Below are positions 1-11,868 of a stretch of DNA of 64,000 nt, in pieces (within the stretch, counting starts at the first letter, position 1; every line of letters starts with the position of its first letter). Both the position numbers and the translations under genes were made by a program. The stretch comes from Strigops habroptila (taxonomy: Eukaryota > Chordata > Aves > Psittaciformes > Psittacidae). The notes under the pieces are model-generated. The model was given only the letters and a program-made list of their open reading frames with translations. It was not told where the DNA came from and ran no database searches. The DNA is taken from the NCBI RefSeq assembly GCF_004027225.2, contig NC_044278.2, positions 57,963,743-58,027,742 of the forward strand, read 5' to 3'.

Positions 1-3000
1 TTCTCTAAGGGGAGAAATGATGCCCAGCTCTCAAGTCCTAAAATGAGGTCTATTTATCTATTACTAATGATAACAGTGACCTCTTGTGGAAATTTCTAAG
101 ATCTTTTCTGACTCAAGTTATTTTATCCTGGTTGTAGTTTGAATCTGCTTTTGGCACTTCTAATGCATTTGTTACTGTTCATAAAAGAATAACCAATTTA
201 AGGTAGCCCCTTCCCTTGGCTAAGTTTATGGCTAGGCCTCTAATTGCAGTGTACCAGATCTTTAAGTTAGAAAGGAAAATAGTACATATATGTTGTTATT
301 TTAGAAGAAGAGAGTTGTTGTTTTAAAAAAGAAATGGATGGGCCTTAGGTTTGTTAAGTAAGCATTCTACCGTATCCAGAAGTCATAAGCAGATTTTGAT
401 ATTTGCAATTAAAGCTGTTACATCTGTTGGAGCAAAAGCAGCTTGTTTGTGCTTCCTTAATTAAAAATGTCGCTAACCATGAAGTTGGTTTCTAATGTGT
501 CACTAATAACCACATCTGGGTTAACAAATTTGTCTTTTGACTTCAAAGGCTTTTCAGACCAGTCATTACTGCATACACAAAAGGTATCTTCAAACTAGTG
601 TCATAGGGTGTTTTGTACCATACCTCTCTCCTTGATTTCCAGAAGGATGCTGTGCCATTTTAGACTTCAGTTTAACCCTGATGCTGTAGCTTCTCATAGG
701 CAGACGTCTGGTCTGCAGTTAGCATTCAGCAGTGTTTTAAGCTAAGAGCCTGAGGTTTGTACCAAAGCAGCTGAGTCTCATCTATGCTCTGGTAAAAGGG
801 GTGGTAGCAGAAAAACAGAAGGAATAAACACAGGGCACCAACATCTGTCACTGGAAGATTTGTCAGACCTCTGCTGTCAAAACCTGTGTACCTTGCAAAA
901 GGTATGCCAACAGCTAGAAAAATAGTTTTTTAACCTCACAAATAAAATTAACAGAAGAGAAATGAACTAGTGGCCAAGGACGGTGGAGAGAGAGTCTAGG
1001 TAAGGTCGTAATTTTCAATAAGGATGCTGATGTTCACCAAAGGTTAAATGTGATATGGATAAGGAGACTTAAAACTTAGAATAAAAGGTCATGGATCTTT
1101 ATTCACTTACCTGCAGAGATATCAAATTACCTTACTCCTGAAGGAATGAATGCACACTATTTTCTTTTATGGTGGATGGGGTTTATTTTAATATATCTAT
1201 CCAGTTAGGAATGTTACCTTCTGAAAACATTGTAATGAAAATATTTAAGGAGAGGGAGAACTATTTATGTACCTAAAAGCCTATCAAGTTGCCCTTAACT
1301 GAGTGTAAAACTTTAGAGTAGTCCTAAAATGAAAGAATAATTGAAGACCTGGAGTTAAATGAAAAATGAGATGAAATCATCAGAGACTAACCAGACTGCT
1401 GCATCTCCTTGGTCTAAGAAATTAATTAGTATCATTTGGGTTTGACACAGTTCAACGTGGGATCCTAGCAATAAAGCTCACGGAGATATGGTGATGAATG
1501 GACAAATCATAAGGCTTATGGGAAGCACTGATGGCAAGTTGAAAAGCAATTATGTGGCTGGAGATGGGAAAATATGCCTAGTGTTTTTTCTCAAGGAACA
1601 GTGTTGGGAGAAGTCCTTTCTGTTTAATAACTCCTGAGGTTTACATAAGCATGGGAGTATTATACAAAGCTGAAAGGCATTGGTACACAGAAGGACAAGG
1701 ATATCGCGCCTGAAGACCCACAGGACTGAACCGAATGGAACTGAAACTTTATCATGCAAAATATATTTGGGACCTAGCGATTAAAAGTTATCTGGAAAAT
1801 AGGAACTGAAACCTGGAAATAAGAAAAGGAGAGAAAGAAAGAGTGAGCTTATTATGACCCAACAGTGGCACTGGAATCCAGTCTTCAGGGAGATATATCC
1901 CATACAGATGGGGAAATAGTAGAATATTGAATAGTGGAGCATTTCTAGACACATCATAAAGACACAGAAACTTGAAAGAGGATCAAATGAAGAGATGGGC
2001 CACTTTGACTGAAGAAGCAGCTGTACTGCTCCTGCCAACAAAAGGAGGGCTAAAGAAGATTATGGTTACTCTGCACAATTGCAGTTGGGTTGGAGGACAT
2101 GGAAGGGGAAATTTGCAAAGCATACACCAACCGCTGAGCCTAGGAATTTTTGCAGTCTTTGCTTTGACTAGTCAGTGTCTGCAGTAGGTGAAGGATCAAA
2201 GTCTCACAATAACGTGAGAAGCCTGGAGGGACCGCAAACAGAATGCCATGAGATGGAAGAAAGAATAAATACCCCTTCCGTGTATACCATAGGGTAGACA
2301 CAAGCAACAATTTACATTTATGTAAAAAAGCAATGTTTGATGAACAGCAAATGAAAAGGAGCACACTCTTGGCTGAAATGAGCAGTCATCTGAAATGTGA
2401 ATCAGTGTTTGTTAATGGAGTTCTGGCACGTGCTGTCATTTTCACTTATTAGCACTGGCTGAATGATGCCAACAGTACACAATAATCCCACAATCGGAGG
2501 GCTTATAGCAGAGGATAGGAGACACAGCAAGCTTTGCAAAATGACACTGTCGTTGCTTTCTTTATCCAGGGGCTACTTATTAACACAAATAACATCCCCT
2601 ACCACCCTCCTCCCCTCCACCCCCCCAAAAAAAAGATGCCATCCTTTAAAAAGACAAGGGGATAAAATGTAATAATTTAGCTTCCTGATGTTAGTGGTCC
2701 TCTGTAATTTTTTTCAGGACCCTGTGAAATTTAACTGACTGGTAATGTTTTTTTTTAATTTCCTTTACTTATACAGTTACTTCAGAGTGAAAATAGCACA
2801 TATATAGAAATATATATTCAGTAAAGCAGATAGGTGATAAACAGCCTAACCACAACACACTCATGTTTGTTTTTGTACACATTGTACTGAGCATTGTGAA
2901 ACTGGGACACACAGTACTTAAAGCATTACACTACACCAGGAGACCATATTCCATTACCGTTTCACATGGGGGAGGAAGGGAAAAAAATCCACTGTTCATC

Positions 3001-5359
3001 TTGTTTGTTTTTCTTTTTCTGTAAGTACTTCTTGATGTTCATCACTTAGGATAATTTCAAAATTTCCACAGGTCTCAAAACCTCTCTCTCAAGTTTCAGA
3101 AACAACAGCGTGGCAGCAGCACAGCCAAGGATCAGCATTTCACCCAGCCAGTGTCCCTGTCCCCACAGCTTTTGATTAAGACCTCTTGCCATTAGTCCAA
3201 GTCTCTGGCCTTCAGATGTTTAATTACCTTTCTATAAAGTGATGTATGGTCATTTACTATAACCCCATAATATAATCGTCCTCCTGGACAACATCTAAGA
3301 CGTGAAGCTCTTGAGAAAAGAGACTGGAACACAGCATCCCCATGATTCCTGGCCTAAACTGTGCCACCAGCATGCAGCCAGCACCAGGGTACTGCATCCC
3401 AGGCCACACTCATCAGAAGAGTGTGATGAGTTATTATCAGAGGAGCATCACTGTGTCCCACTGCTTGGAAAAGGGTAAAGGAAAAACTGTTGTAGCCTGG
3501 GTGAGGGGGCAGCAGGGATGGAATGGCTGGATTGCCAGGCTGCTGCCTGGGAGCCTGCAAAGATAAAAGCAGTCCTGAGTAACTCACAAGTCCAGAGGCC
3601 AAATATTGCTCTATTCACATTGACACCCCCCTTCCCCAAAGACAACGTGCCTGCCGAGAGAAGACAGCAGTACAACATGTAATTGCTGCTCTCATGTCTC
3701 GAATGCCTGCTGGTACACAGGGAGTCTGTCCAGGCTTGTAAGAGGTTGCTGTGGGAGCAGAAGAGGGAAAATAACCAGCAGAATTAGGGCAGACGAAGAT
3801 ACGAAGAGTCTGTCTGGCTCTAGGAGACAAGAAGGGACGGCTTGTTCATAGGTACTGAGGCCAAAAAAACAGGTGATGCTGCCAGCAGTTACAAGGCCTG
3901 TGCTGTTCTTCCTTGCTCTCCTATTTAGCTTTAAAATTGCAGTGCAATCTTTGCTAACAAGAAAGAGAGCAGGCGCAGGCGATGCAGGATTGGAGAGGAG
4001 ATCTGAGTGCCTCACCAAGTGGCCTGAGCACAAGATGAAAATGCCAAAAGCCCAAACTCGTTGCTGGACTGCCTGCTACGACGAGTGCTGGGTCAGAGCA
4101 ACAGCAAGGCCCTTGCTGTGTACCATAAGGGATTAGTCATGCTGTGAAGGAACAAGATGACATGGCAGATTTACTACTGAAACAAGTCGTTCCTAGGGCT
4201 CTCAGAACCATCCCAGCCTACTTTTCTCAGTATTTGTTTCTTCTGCTTGATCAATAATGTCTAAAATGCAGATATTTCCTTAGAGGGAACTATAACTGGA
4301 ATCGAGGGCACCTCTATCCTCTGCTTGGCCACCAATTTTCATCAAAGTTACATGAACTGAGACTTCTGTATCACTGAGAAATCTTGCTGAAATCACCAAG
4401 TGGCTTAATATTCTGTGGTGTGAAGGACTGCTCCTCCAGCCGCGAGACCTTATGGAGTCTCACTGTTGCTGTCATTGCTGGCCGCAACACTCACAGCCCT
4501 CTAGAAAGATGGGAGGGATTATTTCATGTTTTACACACTCCGGGTATACTTTAACCACAACAATAAGTAGTGATTGCAACATAATACCGTCTCTGTCAGT
4601 GGCTGGTTGTGGTTCAGTTCTGGCAGGCTGCAGAACAGGGCAGGATAATGTATTTACCTCCCAGTAGCTCTAGGGAGAGGAAGCTGGTTTTAGTCATCCA
4701 GCACTGGGTGCTTACTGGTGTGGCTGAAAGCAGAAGCACGCACAGAGCCTTGCACCCAGGCATGGCTTCTGATCTAAACAAAAATCTGGCAAGAGAAATG
4801 AAGCATCAAAAGTAGCCTCAGTGTCTCTCACCAGAAGCAATGCGGGACCAAGTTTTCCGTTGGCTACCAAGCAGGATGCATGGATGCAGGCAGGGCTGTT
4901 CCCAAGCTGCTCCTAGGACTCCTAGCTCTGAGGAGAAAGAGCTGAATTTTCCCGAAGTATAAATATTACACCAAAACTCCCAAGGGAGACAGAACATACG
5001 GGCAATAACTGACTGCACAAACGTGGCTAGGTAAAATACTTGCATGCGTACAGCCCTCAAACTTATAAAGTTATTATCAGGAACAGACCTGGTGGGACGC
5101 AGCATGGTGGGAACAATTGCTGAAGGGTTCTTTCCCCGGTGCCTGAGAGTGGTTAAAAGGTAGGGTCAAGGTGAGGTCCTTGGCTTGGCTCAGAGCAGCA
5201 CAGGCAGCAGGCTTTTTGCCCATACAAGAGCCAAGAGCTAAGCAGAGGTGAGAGAAGACAGGGTGATAAGTCAGCCTGGTGTTCCTGTCAGATGATATGC
5301 AGTGAGGGGGGCTGGGTAACCAGTGGTAATCAAAATGAAGGCTTACTGTGAAAGCCATA
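1..5359. other. Intergenic DNA, no gene recognised
   Basis: AT-rich sequence downstream of LONRF2. Open frames are short (at most about 113 codons), overlap each other on both strands and carry no known motif. No CR1 or LTR was recognised. The stretch at 380-590 is rich in homeodomain-like TAATTA and AATTAA words. Confidence 0.6.
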
Positions 5360-5953
5360 TGTTGTGGTTTAACCCCAGCTGGCAACTAAGCCCCAAACAG
5401 CTGCTCACTCACTCCCTCACACTGCAGGATGGGGAAGAGAATCAGAAAAGTTAAAATGAGAAAACTCGTGGGTTGACATAAAGGCAGTTTAACAGGTAAA
5501 GCAAAAGCCGTGAGCACAAGCAAAGCAGAACAAGGAATTCATTCACTGCTTCCCATGGGCAGGCAGATGTTCAGCCATCTCCAGGACAGCAGGGCTACAT
5601 CACATGTAATGGTTACTTGGGAAGAAAACCACCATCACTCTGATTGTCCCCCTTTTCTCCTTCTCCCAGCTGTATATGCTGAGCATGATGCCATATGTTA
5701 TGGGATATTCCTTTGGTCCGTTGGGGTCAGCTGTCCTAGCTGTGTCCCCTTGCAACTGCTTGTGCACCCCCTGCCTACTCGCTGGTGGGTTAGGGTGAGG
5801 AGCAGAAAAGACCTTGGCTCTGAATAAGCCACTGCTCAGCAATAACAAAAACATCCCTGTGTTATCAACACTATTTCCAGCATAAATCCAAAACATAGCC
5901 TCATATTAGCTACTGTGAAGAAAATTAACTCTATCCCAGCCAAAACCAGCACA
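5360..5953. mobile_element. Avian solo LTR (endogenous retrovirus, probably ERVL-like)
   Basis: A 594-bp element with plausible TG...CA ends: it begins TGTTGTGGTTTAACCCC and ends AAAACCAGCACA. I recognise both as the two ends of a common avian LTR family. It is flanked by a near-perfect 5-bp duplication, CCATA (5355-5359) and CCGTA (5954-5958). A 5-bp duplication fits ERVL-type integration. No internal gag, pol or env region adjoins it, so it is a solo LTR. Its transcriptional orientation was not settled. Confidence 0.75.
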
Positions 5954-6229
5954 CCGTAACTACAAACAGCTCTGCTACACGCCGCTCCACAACCTTCTGT
6001 GTTGTTCAGGATGTGCTGGAGTGAGCAGAGAAGTGCAGTTGGCTTAGCAAAACCACCCAAGTTTTGGCTTCTTTTCAGACTCCGCCTGCTCTCCTCCTTA
6101 CCCTCCAACTGCTTTGCCTGCGAGTACAGGAAAGAGAAAGAGACAAAAAAGGTGCAGGGAAAGAAAAGGAGGGAAACTCAGCAAAGGACTGCTAGATTTA
6201 GAAGATTTCAGAAGGAAAGCATTTTGATG

Positions 6230-7357
6230 AATCATAAAATCATTTAGGTTGGAAAACATCTTTAAGATCATCCAGTCCAATCATTAACCTAGCACTGCCA
6301 AGTCCACCACTAAACCATGTCCCTAAGTGCCACATCTACACATCTTTTAAATACTTCCAGGATGGTAACTCCACCACTTCCCTGGGCAGCCTGTTCCAAT
6401 GCCTCACAACCCTTTCAGGGAAGAAATTTTTCTTAGTATCCAGTCTAAACCTCTCCTTGTGCAACTTGAGGCCATTTTCTTCTAAGTAACCTTGAGGTTA
6501 CTTGGGAGAAGAGACCGACACCCACCTCGCTACAACCTCCTTTCAGGCAGTTGTAGAGAGCAATGAGGTCTCCCCTGAGCCTCCTTTTCTTTGGGCCAAA
6601 CCACCCCAGTTCCCTTATGTCCTGGGTTCAGCTTAAACCACGACACCTCAGTACAACCTCACCAGTGCTGAGTACACGGAGATGATCACCGCCCTGGCCC
6701 TGCTGGCCACACTATTGCTGATACAGGCCAGGATGCTGTTGGCCTGCTTGGCTGCCTGGGCACAAGCTGCTCATGTTCAGCTGGCTGTTGACCAACACAC
6801 CCAGGTCCTTTTCCACTGAGCAGCTTTCCAGCCACTCTCCCCCAAGCCTGTAGGGTTGCATGAGGTTGTTGTGACCTAAGTGCAGGACCCAGCACTTTGC
6901 TTTGTGGAACCTTGTACAACTGGCCTCTGCCCATCGGTCCAGCTTGTCCTGGTCCCTCTGCACAGCCTTCCTACTCTCAAGCAGATCAACATTCCTGCCC
7001 AGCTTGGTGTCATCTGCAGACATACTGAGGGTGCACTCGATCCCCTTGTCTAGATCAATAATAAAGATATTAAACAGAACTGGCCCCAATTCTGAGCCCT
7101 GGGGAACACCACTTGTGACCAGCTGCCAACTGGATTTAACTCCATTCACCACCACTCTTTGGGCTTGGCCATCCAGACAGTTTCTTATCAAGCAAAGTGT
7201 ATGCCTGTCCAAGCCATAAGCAGCCAGTTTCTCCAGGAGAATGCTGTGGGAAATGGTGTCAAAGGCTTTACTAAAATCAAGGTAGACAACATCCACAACC
7301 TCTCCCTCTCCCACTAAGTGGGTCATCTTGTTGTAGAAAGAGATCGGGTTAGTCAAA
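6230..7357 (-). mobile_element. CR1 LINE, 5'-truncated, with reverse-transcriptase remnant
   Basis: A minus-sense CR1, 3' tail at 6230 (atcataaaatcatttagg). A minus-strand frame stays open from about 7473 to 6712 and shows reverse-transcriptase motifs: [36 protein letters not shown] and SADDTKLG. The usual catalytic F/Y-ADD is SADD here. Only the first part of that frame (about 7358-7473) lies outside recognised CR1. The 3' part has an internal deletion and holds an LTR remnant at 6618-6645. It is 5'-truncated and not expected to be active. Confidence 0.9.
6618..6645. mobile_element. 28-bp LTR remnant nested in CR1
   Basis: The first 15 bases (TGTCCTGGGTTCAGC) match one end, and the last 13 (TTAAACCACGACA) the other end, of the LTR family seen at 5360-5953. 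They abut with nothing between. The flanks CCTTA and CCTCA look like the 5-bp target duplication; the CR1 family normally reads CCTCA here. Confidence 0.6.
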
Positions 7358-10300
7358 GTAATAAATGATACTTTGAATAGACATTGTTCTGCTGAGCTTT
7401 CCCCTCTCATCCCCAAAGGCATGCCTGTGCCAGAGGAAGAATCAGGGGCAGCAGCCCCAGCTGCAAGACGCATGGTCCCTCTAGCACGGTGTGGTCACCC
7501 AGGTTGCTCCTGCCAGCCCTCCCACCCAGCTGTGACCGCATCCAGCTCACAGCAGAATCAGCCCTACTTACAGCAGTCAAACCATGCTGGGAAATCTCCA
7601 GCGTTAATTCTCTTTTCCTTGTCTTGTGAATAGCTCTTTCTCACTGGCAGCCTATCCACTGGCTTTGGATAGGCTGGGAGAGAGGGGAAGTAAGGTATCA
7701 GCTTGCAACTGGTGACAGAAACATGGGATACAGAGGAAGGGCAAAAGAAACAACCGGCACGCAAGATGGTCCAGCTCTGGGCCAGAACAAAGCCACGCTG
7801 TGCAGAGCAAGACCTGGGAGCATCGCTGACTCTCCCAAATACTGGGTAACAGTCAAGTATTCCTACAGTGCCTAACAGATAACACCAGCAGCTGCCACCT
7901 TCCAGCAGTGAATTGAAGGGGATTGAGATTTAGGGGTTTAGTCTGATTAGCATCTGTATTTTGTGGCCACTTCCCTCACAGATAGCAAAAACATTTCCTA
8001 CATCGTTTGGGTGCTGCAGGCAGATTTCTCTCTACCATCTGTTTTGCGTTGCTAGTTGTTTGGCTTTCTACAGCTGTAGATAGAGAAAATAGTAAAATTG
8101 CCTGTTGAATAGAAAAAAAAAAAAAGGCTAAAAAATATGATTCTATCACATCATGCAAACTCTGCTGCCAGCAGAAACATCTCTGAATTATTCTGGCAAA
8201 GACCATCGATCCAGCCGCCTTTGGGGTTGCCTGGCTGCTTGGCTCACTTAGGCCTCCATGAACCCAGCACAGACCTTGTGCATAGAGATGCCTCTTTGGT
8301 TCTGATAATGCTGAGACATTCGGGGTTATACAGGTGAAGACTGATTATGAGGAATTACAGGAGGGACCTAAGAGAGTGAGTAAGCCTGGAATCTCTGGCC
8401 TGATAAAGCTCTATGCCAGCACTAGCACTGCAACAGAAGTGGGAAAAAAAACATAGATTGTGGGCTTGGAGGAAGAATACTTTCCCTTGTTCAGCTCCTG
8501 GTGCCTCCTGTTCGTGCCTCTTAGTTCTTGTATAAGAAGAGAGAAATGCTGAGCTGTTAAGGTCACCTGCCCATGACTTCTTCCAAAAATCTACCTTCAC
8601 TAGACCATCCTCCTGCCCCTGAGCCCTAGCTGGACCAACCCCCTCCATTTTACCTTTAATCTTCTAATACAAGGGTTAAGGAACACAAACAGAAGCAAGT
8701 AAGATCCTACTCCAAAATAAAAAGTAGTTCTTCGCACACCCTCCAGCCAGCCTGTGGACATCCTCGTGAAACATGGCTGTGGATGCTGAAAGTTCCCACA
8801 CGTTCAAAAAGGTGCCATAAGAAATAGAGAACTGAGATCTACTGAGGGCTCTGAAACACAGAGACATCACATCTGGCTCAGGAAGTCTCTTCAGTGCTGG
8901 AGGCTGAGAGATGAAGTATTAGTATTGCCCTGTTCTCCCTGGGTTTTTTGACTACTGCTGGAAAACAGGGCACTGGGCTCTTATGCCAACCCAGACTGGT
9001 GGTTTTACGCTTCTTTTTGGTGCAGCGTCCTCCGGGCTGTTTGGTCACCATCAACTCTGTATGCACGAACCTGGGCCTGTATCCTGTTCTCATTCATTGA
9101 GAAACCTGACAAATAGGCATACCCCTTTAGGACACTTCCCTGTGATTTCATCCAAAATTTATTGCTACTTTTCCATGCTCCACTCCTTCCTCTTCCTGCA
9201 CACTTAGCAGAGCAAGACCTTCCACTCCATTCAGGTTGTCCAGGCCTGAACACCGTAAAGCCTCATGTACATGCTTGGTCTAGGAGATGCCTGCTAGCAT
9301 TTCCTATGCCAGTCACCATCATCACATCCAAAGCCAGCCAGAGCCAAACCACTTCCCTCACAGCCCCACTCCCCAGCTGTGCCCACCCCCCCCCCCACAC
9401 ACACAGGGTCCCTCATTGCGAAACTTATTACCTAAAATACCCCTTCAAGGCTACATCTACACAAACAAAACAGAGCTGAGGAAATATTTAGGCTCCTGAC
9501 AGATAATGTTACCCCCTCCTTCCCTACCCCCCCCAAATTTGCAGCCACAGTTCAGGAGTTAGCACAATGCAGGAACCATTGCCAGTAGGTAATCTGTGTG
9601 AAGCTGCATGTTTTGGGTGGGAAAAAGGGTTTAGCACTGTGGACACACACAGCAGCTCTGTGCCAGAGAACAATCTTGCGCACGGTTTATGAACAGAGGC
9701 AGAGTCAAAAACGACCTCACTTTCCCTGCATTCCCTCTTCCACTTCAAATGAATGGTGGCAAAGCAATAGTGTCCTCAGCAAATCCTCCTGGAGTCCTGT
9801 GGGTCCCTTTCCCTCCCAGTGTGCTTTTATTTGCAGTGGCTGTTCTGTGGTTTCTGCCCGAGCTGGGTACATGTCAGACGTGAGCGGCGCGATCCTGTTC
9901 CAGGACCGGCTCCAATCCCATACGTGCTTGCAAGCAAACCTACTCCCGATGCGGAGACAGATGACTCAAGTGAGAACTCAGAAATATTTAACTCCTCCGT
10001 GCCAAGAGATCTCCCAGCACTAAGCGCAGAAGGAACAGAGTGCTGAGTGAAAAGCAAACTGCAATCAGCAGCTGGCTCTTGAAAAGGGACTTGATCTCTC
10101 TGCTAAAAAAAGATGTACACCCCAGCTGTCTTACCACTGGAAGAACATCAACTCTTACCGATGTCTTGGCACACATCTTCCAAGAGGAATTACCTGTTAT
10201 TGCCCATAAAGACAAAATCAAGAAGACTCTGCACTGTAGAATTAGCACGTACTGGCAGTAATTGAAAAGATCTAGCCAAAGCTGACATTTATGCAGACTC

Positions 10301-11029
10301 AATTGCTGCAAAAGTAAACAAGAACATTACTTGCTTGAAAGCACCATCTGGTAAGGAGGCACCTCTGCAAAAAGAGGAGCCTGCAATTCGGACATACAGC
10401 TTCTGAATACAATCCCATAAGTAATCTATGCAGCAAGCAAAACACTCAAGTGTACAAAGAGTAGGAGCACATTTTTTTATAATTCCCAAATTTAGGAAAG
10501 TGTGATCTATTTGGGCTTCTTTAGCAAGAGAAAACATACCAGAAATAGTGGAAATTCTGAAACTAGACGAAACACAACAAAAACAAAAATGAGGAGAAAT
10601 AAAAGCTGTCTGTGCACAATTAATCTGAGGAATTTGTTGACACAACATGGCACTGAGGTCACAATATTGCAGGATTAAAGAAGGAATGCATTGTTTTTAT
10701 GAATGCCATGACAATACTGCATTACTTGCTAAAGGTCAGTTTCCCTCACATTCTATATACCACAAGTTTGGAAAAGAAAAAGCTTTCCAGCACATATAGA
10801 AGCCTCAAATTGAGGGATCTGGGGAAAATATCTTGCCAGATTATTTTAATTTTCCCCATTCAAGCTTTTCTTGTACTTTTCAAGTGCCTGGTACTAGTCA
10901 GTGTTGAGAAAAGACGTTAGCCCACTTGGAACATCATCCAGTTCATATGGAGGGTTTACTCTGCCACTGGGACTGAATGTGCTTAATCACGAGCTTCAGT
11001 TACACCTGCTGTGGGGGCAGAGAGCTGAG
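7358..11029. other. Intergenic DNA, no gene recognised
   Basis: Unique-looking sequence with a poly(C)/CA tract near 9384-9406. Open frames reach 141 codons but have no family match. At about 10230-10760 the plus strand has a broken protein-like reading with several in-frame stops; see findings. Confidence 0.55.
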
Positions 11030-11542
11030 TCATAGAATCATAGAATCATTAGGGCTGAAAAGGACCTTAATTTCAACCCCCCTGCCATGGGCAGGGACAC
11101 CTCACACTAGACCATGTCACCCAAGACTCTGTCCAGCCTGGCCTTGAACACTGCCAGGGATGGAGCATCCACAACTTCCTTGGGCAACCTGTTCCAGTGC
11201 CTCACCACCCTCACAGTAAAGAACTTCTTCCTTGTATCTAACCTGAACTTCCCCTGTTTAAGTTTGAACCCATTACCCCTTGTCCTATTACTACAGTCTC
11301 TAAGGAAGAGTCCCTCCCCAGCATCCTTGTAGACCCCCTTCAGATACTGGAAGGCTGCTATGAGGTCTCCCTTGAGCCTTCTCTTCTCCAGGCTGAACAG
11401 CCCCAACTTTCTCAGCCTGTCTTCATACAGGAGGTGCTCCAGCCCCCTTACTGTCCTCATGGCCTCCTCTGGACTCGCTCCAACAGCTCCATGTCCTTCA
11501 TATGTTGAGGACACCAGAACTGTACACAGTACTCCTAGTGAG
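11030..11542 (-). mobile_element. CR1 LINE 3' part
   Basis: A minus-sense CR1 with tail catagaatcatagaatcatt at 11031. The minus-strand frame includes [20 protein letters not shown] and [16 protein letters not shown], typical of the CR1 ORF2 C terminus. Confidence 0.92.
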
Positions 11543-11605
11543 GAGGGGGGGAGTGAGCGAGCGGCTGCGTGGTTCTGAGTTACCAGCTGGGCTTAAATGA
11601 TGACA
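11543..11605. mobile_element. Terminal LTR fragment between two CR1 pieces
   Basis: About 60 bp (ggagtgagcgagcggctgcg, then ttaccagctgggcttaaa) matching one end of the LTR family at 5360-5953, reverse-complemented. It lies where the CR1 lacks several hundred bases, so an LTR insertion followed by a deletion through both elements is likely. Confidence 0.6.
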
Positions 11606-11868
11606 GTGTGCCTTAGCATGCTTTCTAGGAGAATCTGCTCCAAGATTTTGCCAGAGGTGAGACTGACTGGTATGTGGTTCCGGGGTCTTCCATTTTTCCC
11701 TTCTTGAAAGTGGGGGTTATATTACCCTTTTTCCAGTCATCGGGAACTTCACCTGACTGCCATGATTTTTCAAATATGATGGACAGTGGCTCAGCAACTT
11801 CATTCGCCAGCTCCTTCAGGACCCACGGATGGATTTCATCAGGTCCCATGGACTTGTGCACACACATC
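11606..11868 (-). mobile_element. CR1 LINE, reverse-transcriptase N-terminal part
   Basis: The minus-strand frame reads [20 protein letters not shown], then [20 protein letters not shown], the conserved entry of the CR1 reverse transcriptase. It is probably the upstream half of the same insertion as 11030-11542. Confidence 0.88.

Noticed and set aside
9598..10023. 141-codon plus-strand frame
   Set aside because: No family similarity, and overlapping frames on both strands are equally open.
10230..10760. Nuclear copy of mitochondrial DNA, suggested by TGA where Trp might fit
   Set aside because: The same frame contains AGA and AGG, which are not sense codons in vertebrate mitochondria, and the reading matches no mitochondrial protein.
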